Part shown: in pieces, positions 1 to 8,298 of the stretch
Numbering within the stretch: position 1 is the stretch's first letter
How the letters are laid out: each line of letters begins with the position of its first letter
NCBI GenBank assembly: GCA_013178375.1
Contig: JABLXQ010000007.1
Span: 106,717 to 170,716, forward strand
Reading direction: 5' to 3'
Length of the DNA: 64,000 nucleotides
Source: Gammaproteobacteria bacterium
GTDB taxonomy: Bacteria > Pseudomonadota > Gammaproteobacteria > Pseudomonadales > Ketobacteraceae
Made by a program: the position numbers and the translations under genes
Notes under the pieces: generated by a model
Database searches by the model: none
Told to the model about the DNA's origin: nothing
The model's input: the letters and a program-made list of their open reading frames with translations, nothing else

Positions 1-288
1 CAGGAACGCCAGCGCACTGCTGTCCACCGTTGGCTTGACTGACTTCTGCAGGCCACTGCTGCGCCCGAACGCCGAGAACGCGCTACGCTTGACGCCATCG
101 GCTTTTTTCGCCGCTGCATCCTGCGCCGTCACGTGCACCACACTGGCCCGGTTACCACTCCGTCGGCTGCTGGTATGGCTGCTGTTACGCGCGGTAGCCG
201 CCATGCCCGACGCAGCCAGCAAGGGCAGCGCCATAACCACGGCTTTGGACAGACTGAATTTTTTCTCGCTGGATTTGGCGTCAGACAT
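1..288 (-). CDS. Exported protein of unknown function, N-terminal part
   Basis: The gene runs off the left edge, so only about 96 residues are visible. An ATG at 288 is preceded by GAGTGA. A charged N-terminus (SDAKSSEKKFSLSK) is followed by a hydrophobic stretch with small residues (VVMALPLLAASGMAATA) that reads as a signal peptide or anchor. The next 60 residues are rich in Ser, Arg, Ala and Lys with no motif I recognise. It starts 17 bases after the stop of the TIGR03032 gene and is the third gene of a tight minus-strand run behind an S8 peptidase, so co-expression and possibly processing by that peptidase are plausible. No function can be assigned. Confidence 0.6.
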   Translation of the reverse strand, partial: MSDAKSSEKKFSLSKAVVMALPLLAASGMAATARNSSHTSSRRSGNRASVVHVTAQDAAAKKADGVKRSAFSAFGRSSGLQKSVKPTVDSSALAFL

Positions 289-305
289 AGTGATCACTCA
301 ACAAA

Positions 306-1505
306 TCAGGCTTGCAGTTCAGGGTGACAAAAATGATTGCGCATCCGGGGATGCGTAGGTTCAATGACTTCTGGAAAATGACAATCCGGAATCACCGCCA
401 CGTCATAGATCTGATCGACGTTGCCAGTGAACTGGATGTGGCCGACCTCGCTGCCGGTTTGCAGGTTGAACAGCCAGATACCGGAAAAGGTTTCACTGTA
501 TTTTTCCGCCAGCGGCGCCGCCCGAGTCACATCGGCCTGCCGCACTTTCGACAGACCCACCAGCAGGATCGGGCCGTAAAACGCCATGCCACGAGTAAAG
601 CCCGGCACGTCGGCGAGAATGTCCAGCTTGTGCGTCAGCGGATCGAAACGGCAGATCTGGCCGTGGCCGGAATTACAAAAATACACCTTGCCGTCATGCC
701 AGCGCGGCGAATGCGGCATGGCCAGGCCGTCCAGCAGGATTTCATTCGTGGCCACATCCATCAGCGTGCCGTCGAACTCGGCGTGCTTGCGCCACATGCC
801 GGTCTGGTTGAATTTGGAAAAGGTGGTGACGTATGCAGGCTTGCCATCTTTCAGCGCCATGCCGTTCAGATGGCAGCGGTCTTCCGGCACCAGTTCGGAA
901 ATGAAATGCGGTTTCCAGCGCGGCACGAAACTGTAGTCGGGCTCCAGCGTGCACAGGCAGGAAAAACTGGAATTCACCGCCCACAGACCTTCGTCGCCCC
1001 AGTCGATATCGTGAATGTTGATCATGCCAGTGTGGTGCGTGGAACGCGCGATAAAACAGGCATCCACCCGCGCATCCACCGGCGCATACAGGCTGTCCTC
1101 GTAAGCGCGGATCTGGCGTTGCTGTTCGGTTTCTTCCGCGTCGCTGACCACAACGGCTTCAACGGCAGCGTCACCAGTTTCCTTTGGCTTGATGCGCGGC
1201 GCCGTAACGTCTTCTTCGATCCGCTGCAGTGGCTGCTTGATTTTGTCCAGCAGGCCATCCTCGCGCGCGAAGTGATGCACCTGGGTGAATACCCCCAGCG
1301 TCAATCCGCGATCGGTGGCTGACAAACCCATGGGGCGGGGAAAACTTTTGAAATTCACATCCAGCGCATCGCCATCGCTGCGCACCAGCATCAGCCGCCC
1401 GGCCTGATATGACGTGAACGCCAGCGCAATATTCAATTGCTTCAGCACCGCCGGCAGGTTGGCGGAATAGGTACAGCCAAAATCCAGATGTTCATAGTCC
1501 TGCAT
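306..1505 (-). CDS. TIGR03032 family protein
   Basis: This 399-residue protein matches the TIGR03032 (DUF4915-like) family by its beta-propeller-like run: GLWAVNSSFSCLCTL, then HLNGMALKDGKPAYVTTFS, LDGLAMPHSPRWHDGKVYFCNSGHGQI and GFTRGMAFYGP. There is no signal peptide. An acidic, low-complexity insert (about residues 95-130, including AVVVSDAEETEQQRQ) interrupts the N-terminal part. The biochemical role of the family is not known to me; members are often found beside genes for large secreted or surface proteins. It overlaps the 3' end of the upstream S8 peptidase gene by 14 bases, so the two are probably translationally coupled. Confidence 0.8.
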   Translation of the reverse strand: MQDYEHLDFGCTYSANLPAVLKQLNIALAFTSYQAGRLMLVRSDGDALDVNFKSFPRPMGLSATDRGLTLGVFTQVHHFAREDGLLDKIKQPLQRIEEDVTAPRIKPKETGDAAVEAVVVSDAEETEQQRQIRAYEDSLYAPVDARVDACFIARSTHHTGMINIHDIDWGDEGLWAVNSSFSCLCTLEPDYSFVPRWKPHFISELVPEDRCHLNGMALKDGKPAYVTTFSKFNQTGMWRKHAEFDGTLMDVATNEILLDGLAMPHSPRWHDGKVYFCNSGHGQICRFDPLTHKLDILADVPGFTRGMAFYGPILLVGLSKVRQADVTRAAPLAEKYSETFSGIWLFNLQTGSEVGHIQFTGNVDQIYDVAVIPDCHFPEVIEPTHPRMRNHFCHPELQA

Positions 1506-2730
1506 TCAACTCTCCAGACAGGGCTGCGGGTGCGGCGGCGGTGGCAACCGGTGCCAGCGCTGGCGTGATCACTTTCAGTTGCGTCAGCAGTTCATCAAGA
1601 TCGCGCTCGGGATCAGCGCTGATCAGCAACGCAGCCAGCCCCGACACAATGGCCGACGCCAGTGACGTACCGCCCAACCGCGCATAACCACCGTGAATGG
1701 CGGTGCTTTCGACGCTGCCGCCAAACGCAGTGAGATCCACGCTGGCGCCAAAATTACTGCTGGGCAGGCGCTGCCCGCTGGCATCGCCCGCCGCCACCAC
1801 GATCGCATCGGCAATCGCCGCTTCGCTGCTGCCCTCGGCAATCGCGCGGCCTTCATTGCCCGCCGCAAACACCACCGCAATGCCTTTGCCGTTGCGGCCG
1901 TATTGCGCCAGTTCCTGCACCACATCCGCCACCGGCTGCAGCAGCAGGTCGGTAGTCCAGCCGCAATTGATCACGTCGGCGCCGGCCAGCGCCGCCAGAT
2001 GAAAGGAAAGCAAGGTATTCGACGTCCAGGTATCCGGCTGACGGATCGCAATCAGCTCCGCTTCCGGCGCCACGCCATTCAGCCCGCTGCCGTCATGGGC
2101 GGCAAATAGCACGCCGGCCACCCGCGTGCCATGATTGTCGCGGCGCGCCAGCGGCTGCGCCTGCAATTGACGGGTTTCAGCATCGTAGGAAAACGCCAGG
2201 CTGACATGAGCCAGTTCCGTGTGGGCAAGATCAAAACCATCATCGATGATCGCAATCTTCACGCCCCGGCCCTTGCTGCGTTGCCACAGCGACGTCAACG
2301 CCGGCAACCGATATTCCGAAGAAGTGGCACGCGCGGCGGGCGTATCGGCACGGTTCGCCAGTTGCAGGATATCCGGCTGCACCAGACCAATTCCCGGCTG
2401 CCGCGACACCGCCTGCATCACCGCCTGCAAATCCGCGCCTGCCTGCACATCCATAACAAAATACTGGCTACGCTGACTGGAAAACAGCAACACGGCCCGC
2501 GTGAAGGCAGGATGCAGGTACAGCAGATCGTCACGCTTCAGCGCCGGCAACGCCTGCACGATCAACCGGTTGGAGATCTGTACGCGCTGCCCGCTACCGG
2601 CCACCACATACCTGCCCTGCTCCGGCACCAGATGAATGTCCCGCGCAAAATTACTGAAAGTCAGCTCGCCAGCAAACAGCGACGACGAAAGACCCAGCAG
2701 CAAAAGGGCAATCAAGCCGGAGATCCGCAT
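1492..2730 (-). CDS. S8 family (subtilisin-like) serine peptidase, exported
   Basis: The protein has 412 residues and begins with a clear signal peptide (MRISGLIALLLLGLSSSLFA). About 130 residues of propeptide-like sequence precede the catalytic domain. The triad is intact: Asp163 in IAIIDDGFD, His200 in DNHGTRVAGV and Ser356 in GGTSLASAIVSG, with the oxyanion Asn in AAGNEG. It should be a periplasmic or secreted endopeptidase. It is the first gene of a run with the TIGR03032 gene (14-base overlap) and the exported protein cut by the window edge. Its substrate is unknown; the downstream exported protein is a reasonable candidate, by inference only. Confidence 0.9.
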   Translation of the reverse strand: MRISGLIALLLLGLSSSLFAGELTFSNFARDIHLVPEQGRYVVAGSGQRVQISNRLIVQALPALKRDDLLYLHPAFTRAVLLFSSQRSQYFVMDVQAGADLQAVMQAVSRQPGIGLVQPDILQLANRADTPAARATSSEYRLPALTSLWQRSKGRGVKIAIIDDGFDLAHTELAHVSLAFSYDAETRQLQAQPLARRDNHGTRVAGVLFAAHDGSGLNGVAPEAELIAIRQPDTWTSNTLLSFHLAALAGADVINCGWTTDLLLQPVADVVQELAQYGRNGKGIAVVFAAGNEGRAIAEGSSEAAIADAIVVAAGDASGQRLPSSNFGASVDLTAFGGSVESTAIHGGYARLGGTSLASAIVSGLAALLISADPERDLDELLTQLKVITPALAPVATAAAPAALSGELNAGL

Positions 2731-2806
2731 CTTGTATTCAATACCTGGATTTAAAAGCCAAATGAAAAAGCAAAAGGGTCCGCCGTTGAACGACTGGATT
2801 ACGAAG

Positions 2807-2866
2807 GCATCCCTGCTACATGCATCCCCGTCACAGACATCCTTGCTACAGACATCTTAGCTACCA
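2807..2866. repeat. Four degenerate 15-bp tandem repeat units
   Basis: The units run 2807-2821, 2822-2836, 2837-2851 and 2852-2866, of the type RCATCCYTGCTACAG. On the minus strand they would read as a five-residue repeat (VAKMS, VARMS, VTGMH, VAGMP), but that frame is probably not a gene. Confidence 0.65.
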
Positions 2867-2978
2867 GCAGTCTGTGACCGCGTTCATAAAGCCAAGCAGT
2901 GGGCCGGAACCTTTTCAAGGTGACCGCAACAAACGATATAGATACAGCAGGAATGCAATGTTTTTGGAATAGTGCGGC

Positions 2979-3009
2979 GTCATTCCGGCGCCTGAATGCG
3001 CCGGATGAC
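2979..3009. repeat. REP-like palindrome
   Basis: The arms TCCGGCGC (2984-2991) and GCGCCGGA (2998-3005) flank a six-base loop. The pairing extends outward to GTCA/TGAC with one bulged T. Size, GC-richness and intergenic position fit a REP-type element; other genomic copies cannot be seen from this window. Confidence 0.5.
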
Positions 3010-3095
3010 AAGCGAGACAATGGCAAAAACGCCATATTGTTGACAGGCAATAACATCAGGACGAACTGAAAAGAACAGATCTGGATTCGTTGGGC

Positions 3096-5654
3096 TCACT
3101 CCCCCCCAGCATCCTGCCGCAACGTCGACTCCAGCTTCTTCGTCGCCGTAATATCCACCAGCGTGATCACCACACCATCTATCATGTTATCCAGCCGGCG
3201 GTACGGCATGATCCGCACCGAGAACCAGCGGTCGTCACTGGTGGGAATCTCTTTTTCTGAAAACGCCAGCGTGCGCAGGGTATCCAGCGCGTCGTCATGC
3301 AGCGAGGGATACTGCAAACTGGTGGTGAGGTCACTCAGCGGGCGCCCCACATCGCTTTCCCGCAGGCTGATGATTTTGGCGGCACGGTCAGTATAGCGGC
3401 GCACGTTCAGCTTCTGATCCAGGAACAGAATCGCGATCTCGGTGCTGTTGAGCACGTTCTGCATGTCGCTCTGGGCCAGCGCCAGATCGTCCAGCTTGGT
3501 CTGCAGTTCGCTGTTGATGGTTTGTAATTCCTCGTTCATCGACTGCATTTCCTCGCGCGAGGTGGTCAGCTCCTCGTTGGTGGACTGCAGCTCTTCGTTG
3601 GCGGATTGCAATTCCTCGTTCGACGACTGCAATTCCTCGCGCGATGCCCGCGCTTCCTCGCGCAGCGCCTGGATCTCGTCGCGGTACTGCTGCAACTCCG
3701 CCGCATGATGAATTTCTGCCGCGCCTTTTTTGCGCCGGCCACGGCCCGATGCCACCGGCGCCACGTCGCGGAACACCACCATCGTCATGCCCTGCAACGC
3801 CGTGGGCTCGCGAAACAGCTGCACCGTGACATCCACCATCTGCACGCCACCCGCATTCGGCACCTGCAAGCCGTGCAACTGCAACGGCTCCTGCTGCGTG
3901 GCCACCTGCTTCAATGCATGGAACAGCGGCGCGCGCAAACCTTCGCGGGCCATGGCGTGAAAATTCCAGTTCGCCTTGCCGGCGGCGGGCTCCAGGTATT
4001 TGCCGGTGCGGCCGCTGATATAAACGATGTCGCCTTCGCCGTTGAGCACGACGGCGGCCGGCGCATACACCTGCAGCAACACCTGATCGGCCGCTGCCTG
4101 CAGATTGCTGATGGCCGGGTTGGAAACGTTGGGCGGTGACACTGAGATCTCCTTGGGCAAGCGGGACAGAGGCGGAAACGACTGCAGCAGGAAATCGCTA
4201 CCACCGCGGGAAACATCGTTCTGGCGCTGATAGAACCGCAGTTTCGACTGCAGCGGTGTAAACAGATGATGCAGGCGCCCGACAGTTTCCGAGCTGCCCA
4301 GTAACAACAGGCCCCCGGGGCGCAGGCTGTAATGAAACAACGGCAGCAGCCGGCGCTGCAACGTCGAATCAAAATAAATCAGCAGATTACGACAGACAAT
4401 CAGATCCAGCCGGGTGAACGGCGGATCGAGCACCACGTCATGCTGCGCGAACAGCACCATGTCGCGAATACTCTGATTCACCTGGTAATGGGATTCGTGG
4501 GCAGTAAAATATCGCGCCAACCGTTCCGGCGATACATTCGCCGCGATCGACAGCGGATATTTGCCGCGCCGTGCCGTGGCAATCGCATCCGGGCTCAGGT
4601 CGGATGCAAAAATCTGCACGCTGACATCATGGGGCTGGGGCAGCTGCTGCAACGCCTCGCTCAGCACGATGGCCAGAGAATAGGCTTCCTCGCCGGTGGA
4701 ACAACCCACGCTCCACACGCGCAGCTTGTGTTCTTCTCCCCGCCGTTGCAGCAGATCCGGCAGCGCCACGTCGGTCAGATAGTCCCACACCAGCGGATCG
4801 CGAAAAAAATTGGTCACCCCGATCAGCAGTTCCTTGAACAGCAGATCGATTTCCTGCGCATTCTTCTCGAGAAAATCCGCATACTGCGCCAACGCAGGAA
4901 TGCCGTGAATGGCCATGCGCCGCTCGATGCGACGATGCAAGGTGCTGGGTTTGTAAAGGGAAAAATCGTGCCGGGTGCGACGCTGCAACAGTGTGACAAT
5001 CTGCTGCAGTGGCTCGGACGGCTCCACATCGGCAACGTCATACTCAACCGCACTGGAGAGATCGGGCACCTGCGCAATGTACGACAGAATCCGCGCCGGC
5101 AATTCCTCCACTGGCGCCACAATGTCGACACAACCGGCATCGATGGCGCTTTTGGGCATCGAATCAAACTGCGCCGACTCCGGCGTCTGCACCACCGTCA
5201 GCCCGCCCACTGCCTTGATCGCCTGCAGTCCCAACGTGCCGTCAGACCCCATGCCCGACAACACCACCGCAATCGCCCGCTCGCTCTGCGCGCTGGCCAG
5301 CGATGAAAACAGCACATTGATTGGCAGTCGCAGCCCGCGCGGCTCTGCCGGTCCCACCAGTTTCAGCAGGCCGTTCACCACCGTCAGTTCCGCATTGGAG
5401 GGAATCACATACACACAATTGGGCTGCACGCGCATGTCCTGCTGCGCCTCTTGCACCGGCATGGCGGTGACGCGCTGCAGCAATTCCGGCAACAGTGCTT
5501 TCTGGGTGGGATCAAGATGCTGAACGACAATAAAGGCCATCCCGCTATCGGGCGGCGTGTTTTCCAGAAAGGCATCCAGCGCCGCCAACCCACCGGCCGA
5601 CGCGCCAATACCTACAATACGTGTCGCTACCGGCACGCGCAGCTCCACGCTCAA
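3096..5654 (-). CDS. CheB-CheR-PAS fusion (methylesterase/methyltransferase-type signalling protein)
   Basis: This 852-residue protein joins a CheB methylesterase domain (about 12-195; Ser in GIGASAGG, His in VVQHLDP, Asp in LSGMGSDGT), a CheR methyltransferase (about 215-480; VWSVGCSTGEEAYSLAI and LIVCRNLLIYF), a PAS-like region (about 520-630), a long coiled coil of SNEELQSANEELQSTNEEL type (about 650-725) and a final PAS domain. There is no REC domain in front of CheB and no kinase domain. The start is TTG at 5654, overlapping the stop of the upstream PAS gene as TTGA, which implies coupling. Family members act in signal transduction, often outside flagellar chemotaxis; no other che gene is in this window. 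Target unknown. Confidence 0.92.
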   Translation of the reverse strand: MSVELRVPVATRIVGIGASAGGLAALDAFLENTPPDSGMAFIVVQHLDPTQKALLPELLQRVTAMPVQEAQQDMRVQPNCVYVIPSNAELTVVNGLLKLVGPAEPRGLRLPINVLFSSLASAQSERAIAVVLSGMGSDGTLGLQAIKAVGGLTVVQTPESAQFDSMPKSAIDAGCVDIVAPVEELPARILSYIAQVPDLSSAVEYDVADVEPSEPLQQIVTLLQRRTRHDFSLYKPSTLHRRIERRMAIHGIPALAQYADFLEKNAQEIDLLFKELLIGVTNFFRDPLVWDYLTDVALPDLLQRRGEEHKLRVWSVGCSTGEEAYSLAIVLSEALQQLPQPHDVSVQIFASDLSPDAIATARRGKYPLSIAANVSPERLARYFTAHESHYQVNQSIRDMVLFAQHDVVLDPPFTRLDLIVCRNLLIYFDSTLQRRLLPLFHYSLRPGGLLLLGSSETVGRLHHLFTPLQSKLRFYQRQNDVSRGGSDFLLQSFPPLSRLPKEISVSPPNVSNPAISNLQAAADQVLLQVYAPAAVVLNGEGDIVYISGRTGKYLEPAAGKANWNFHAMAREGLRAPLFHALKQVATQQEPLQLHGLQVPNAGGVQMVDVTVQLFREPTALQGMTMVVFRDVAPVASGRGRRKKGAAEIHHAAELQQYRDEIQALREEARASREELQSSNEELQSANEELQSTNEELTTSREEMQSMNEELQTINSELQTKLDDLALAQSDMQNVLNSTEIAILFLDQKLNVRRYTDRAAKIISLRESDVGRPLSDLTTSLQYPSLHDDALDTLRTLAFSEKEIPTSDDRWFSVRIMPYRRLDNMIDGVVITLVDITATKKLESTLRQDAGGE

Positions 5655-6256
5655 TCGTACTCGGACACCGCCAGCAAAAACGCGTCGCCCCCCGGCGCAA
5701 CATTGGCGGCAATCCGCAACAGGCGCGTTGCACCGTCCGGATGACTGTCATCGCTACCGAACTGCACCACGCAGGAAGCGCCCTGCACGCCGGCACTTAC
5801 ATGCTCCAGCAATTCCGCCAGCGTCAGCCGGCTTTCCAGCGCCAGAAACCGCTCCAGACGGCAACCACCCACATCATCCTGCGCCATCCCCAGCATGGCG
5901 GCGCCGGCCCGGTTGCCCTCCTGAATGCGGCCATCACGGCCCACAACGAAATAACCCACCGGCGCGGCATCATACAGCGCCTTGTAGTGCGCCAGATCCT
6001 CGGCAAACTCCCGCGCGTTGGCTTCCAGTTGCTCCTGCTGCAGATCCAGTTCCACCTGGTGAGTCTGCAACTCATGCAGCAACTTCAACCCGTCACCGGC
6101 ACTGACCGGATCTTTAGCCAGCCGGTACAACAGCGCCAGCGCACCCTCACTCAAGGTCCAGCCCTGCGTCGGCGGCGCCGTGCCCTGCTGCAGCTTGACC
6201 TCCGCATCAAAGCGCAACTGCGCCTGCTTGCTTCGTTCCATCGTAATATCCGACAT
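5651..6256 (-). CDS. PAS domain protein
   Basis: Starting at ATG 6256 (AGAGG 8 bases upstream) gives 201 residues; an in-frame extension to 6346 lacks a better ribosome site. An N-terminal helical part (RSKQAQLRFDAEVKLQQG, then LAKDPVSAGDGLKLLHELQTHQVELDLQQEQLE) leads into one PAS domain from about residue 85 (YKALYDAAPVGYFVVGRDGRIQEGNRAGAAML). There is no output domain. The stop overlaps the TTG start of the CheB-CheR fusion by four bases, so this protein probably works with that fusion as its sensory partner. The ligand or cofactor is unknown. Confidence 0.85.
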   Translation of the reverse strand: MSDITMERSKQAQLRFDAEVKLQQGTAPPTQGWTLSEGALALLYRLAKDPVSAGDGLKLLHELQTHQVELDLQQEQLEANAREFAEDLAHYKALYDAAPVGYFVVGRDGRIQEGNRAGAAMLGMAQDDVGGCRLERFLALESRLTLAELLEHVSAGVQGASCVVQFGSDDSHPDGATRLLRIAANVAPGGDAFLLAVSEYD

Positions 6257-7197
6257 AAAAGCCTCTGACCCCGTCCGTTGTGGTACACCCTTCCAACCTG
6301 TCGAGCCGTCGGCGAATGAGTGGTGGGCTATCTGCACGAAATACACCCAGACACGCCCGATTGATTGATAGTTATCCGCCAGTATAGACAGGTCGACCCA
6401 CCCGCGTCCCCACCCAGATCACGACTACCGCGCCACCAGGAAAATGACATTGCAATCGGTCGTTCATTGCTCAAAAAAGAGTCGATTGATTGAGGTTGGG
6501 AGAAGTGCAATTCAGCTGGAGAGGGGAAAACTAGCCACATCTGAACAAAAATCACTCATTGCAGGGTAAAAATTGTGTCTATTTCAGCCAAACGCCGTGG
6601 GGTGAGGCAGGTGGTTACTATTTGAAGAGCGGATTTCGAGCGGCGGAGGGCATCCACTGCGAACGGCCCCTCACGCTGCCCGCTTACGCAGACTTCGCCG
6701 TCTTCGCGCGATGGCCTGTCAGCATCTTGGGGTGCGAGGGATTGGGCAGCGGGGCTCGCGCGGAGGGAGTGGCTACACTGGAGGGGGATGATTTGGTATA
6801 CAGGATTGAGGCTGTGCGGGGCAGCACCTGCGGCGTGTACTGTGAGGGCCGGGGAAATTTTGAACGGAAGATTTGCGTCAGGATGGGATGGTCAGGATGG
6901 GGTGGTCGGAGGGCAGAAGGCGACCCAAAATGGGTTTTGGGCAAAGAACTGAGGAACAGGGGCCTTCCGCGAAAATTGGCACATGCGCGAGTTCGAGCCA
7001 ACAGCAACCCATCTAAGAAGAATAGAATTTCCGAATTGTTTCTCGACGCCACGTTCGCTATTCAAGATTAATACGTCAGCTAACCTATTAGCTGAGACTT
7101 AAAACATCGACAAATCAGAAATACTGTTTATCTACAAATCGTTGCATTGCAGACACTACAATTGCTTCCAAACAAAACATAATGGCTTGCAGATTTC
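6257..7197. other. Gene-poor stretch at the edge of the accessory island
   Basis: About 940 bases without a convincing gene. A plus-strand frame of 170 codons (6559-7071) and a minus-strand frame of 122 codons (6684-7052) overlap; neither shows a known domain or a good ribosome binding site. The section 6600-6990 is G-rich on the plus strand, after which composition drops sharply in GC. An 11-bp direct repeat, CGATTGATTGA, occurs at 6358-6368 and 6483-6493. A perfect 8-bp inverted repeat lies at 7076-7095. Confidence 0.5.
7076..7095. repeat. Perfect inverted repeat upstream of tcmP
   Basis: TCAGCTAA (7076-7083) and TTAGCTGA (7088-7095) are separated by four bases, about 100 bases before the tcmP start. 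No T-run follows, so it is more likely an operator or a junction feature than a terminator. Confidence 0.5.
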
Positions 7198-8298
7198 ATG
7201 AGTAATAATTTCCACAAAAATAGTTTTGATGACGCAACCCAACTCAAACTAGAAGTTTACCGCAGATATATAAAATCGTGGCTACCCGTATTCATTTCAA
7301 GAAAACCGGATAGAAATTGGAATGGAAAAATAAATATATTTGACTTTTTTTGTGGCCCGGGAATGGACAACGAAGGAAATGACGGAAGCCCGCTGATTGC
7401 GGTTCGATCTTGCTTAGAATATGAAAAGTTGCTCACAAAAAATGGAAGCACCATAAGTTTATATTTTAATGACGACAAGCCATCCAAAATAGAGAAGCTG
7501 AATTCTGTATTAGAAGAGCTGAACATCCCTTCCTCTATAGCTTATGAAACCAGCAGCGAAGCTTTCGGCCATGCTTTTGTGAGAAAGATGAAGCACATTT
7601 CAGGCTCTGCAAACCTTCTTTTCATCGATCAGTGCGGAATAAAAGAAGTCACCCCAAAGGTGTTTCATACACTAATTGGCCTGAAGGGAACTGATTTTCT
7701 ATTTTTCATAGCATCTTCATTCTTGGGAAGATTTAAAGATTCGCCTGAATTCAAGAAATACCTCGATGTTTGCAACCATCTCGATGGCAGCACTGAGCAT
7801 CACGATTCCCACCGAGCCATTGCAGACATGTACCGGGACATGATTCCTGCAGGCACCGAATACTACATAGCTCCATTTACCTTGAAAAAGAAAAGAAACA
7901 TCTACGGTCTAATATTTGGCACTGGAAATTTGTTAGGAATACTTAAATTCTTGCAAGTATGCTGGGAAATAGACCCAGAACGGGGCGAAGCCAATTTTGA
8001 CATTGATGGAGACCAATTGCCGAACAATTCAGGAGATAATTTTGATCTCTTCAAAAGCAACACCACAGCTAGCAAAGTTGAGGTATTCCAGAAAAACTTA
8101 GAAAACTCATTAAGAATGGGAAACTTCATCACTGATCGTGCTGTATTCATACACGCACTAGAAAATGGTTTCATTCCAGTCAAACATGCAAAACCTGTGA
8201 TAATGAAATTAATCAAAGAATGCGTGTTGATTTGCGATGCCCTGCCCAGGCTTTCAAAGGCTTGCATAAAAGAGCCGAGAAATATCAGGCTATGCTAA
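7198..8298 (+). CDS. tcmP: Three-Cys-motif partner protein TcmP
   Basis: The protein has 366 residues and is AT-rich and lysine-rich, unlike its neighbours. It carries a methyltransferase-like signature: INIFDFFCGPG (motif I-like, 49-55 core), a following GSPLIAV, acidic residues in ISLYFNDDKP, and LLFIDQCGIKEV (about 140-151), which matches the F-hydrophobic-D-P-F-G element usual in TcmP with altered last residues. The TcmP family (TIGR04474) is defined by its frequent neighbourhood with three-Cys-motif proteins of the Gp37/Gp68 (DUF5131) family, and such a gene is adjacent here. The pair is convergent with a 14-base 3' overlap. The role is not established; a mobile or defence-related function is inference. 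Confidence 0.8.
   Translation: MSNNFHKNSFDDATQLKLEVYRRYIKSWLPVFISRKPDRNWNGKINIFDFFCGPGMDNEGNDGSPLIAVRSCLEYEKLLTKNGSTISLYFNDDKPSKIEKLNSVLEELNIPSSIAYETSSEAFGHAFVRKMKHISGSANLLFIDQCGIKEVTPKVFHTLIGLKGTDFLFFIASSFLGRFKDSPEFKKYLDVCNHLDGSTEHHDSHRAIADMYRDMIPAGTEYYIAPFTLKKKRNIYGLIFGTGNLLGILKFLQVCWEIDPERGEANFDIDGDQLPNNSGDNFDLFKSNTTASKVEVFQKNLENSLRMGNFITDRAVFIHALENGFIPVKHAKPVIMKLIKECVLICDALPRLSKACIKEPRNIRLC

Larger units (their letters stand above)
2731..3095. other. Gene-poor intergenic stretch
   Basis: It lies between the S8 peptidase start and the CheB-CheR stop. It holds four degenerate 15-bp tandem units at 2807-2866 and a REP-like palindrome at 2979-3009. A minus-strand frame of 85 codons (2799-3056) crosses it, but it has no recognisable domain and no good ribosome binding site, so I do not call it a gene. 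Confidence 0.6.

Noticed and set aside
2799..3056. An 85-codon minus-strand frame with a pentapeptide repeat tail.
   Set aside because: It has no ribosome binding site or family, and it spans a REP-like palindrome; it is kept only as a repeat.
6559..7071. A 170-codon plus-strand frame beside the TcmP island.
   Set aside because: It shows no domain, has skewed Gly/Arg content from a G-rich strand, and overlaps a 122-codon frame on the other strand with equal merit.
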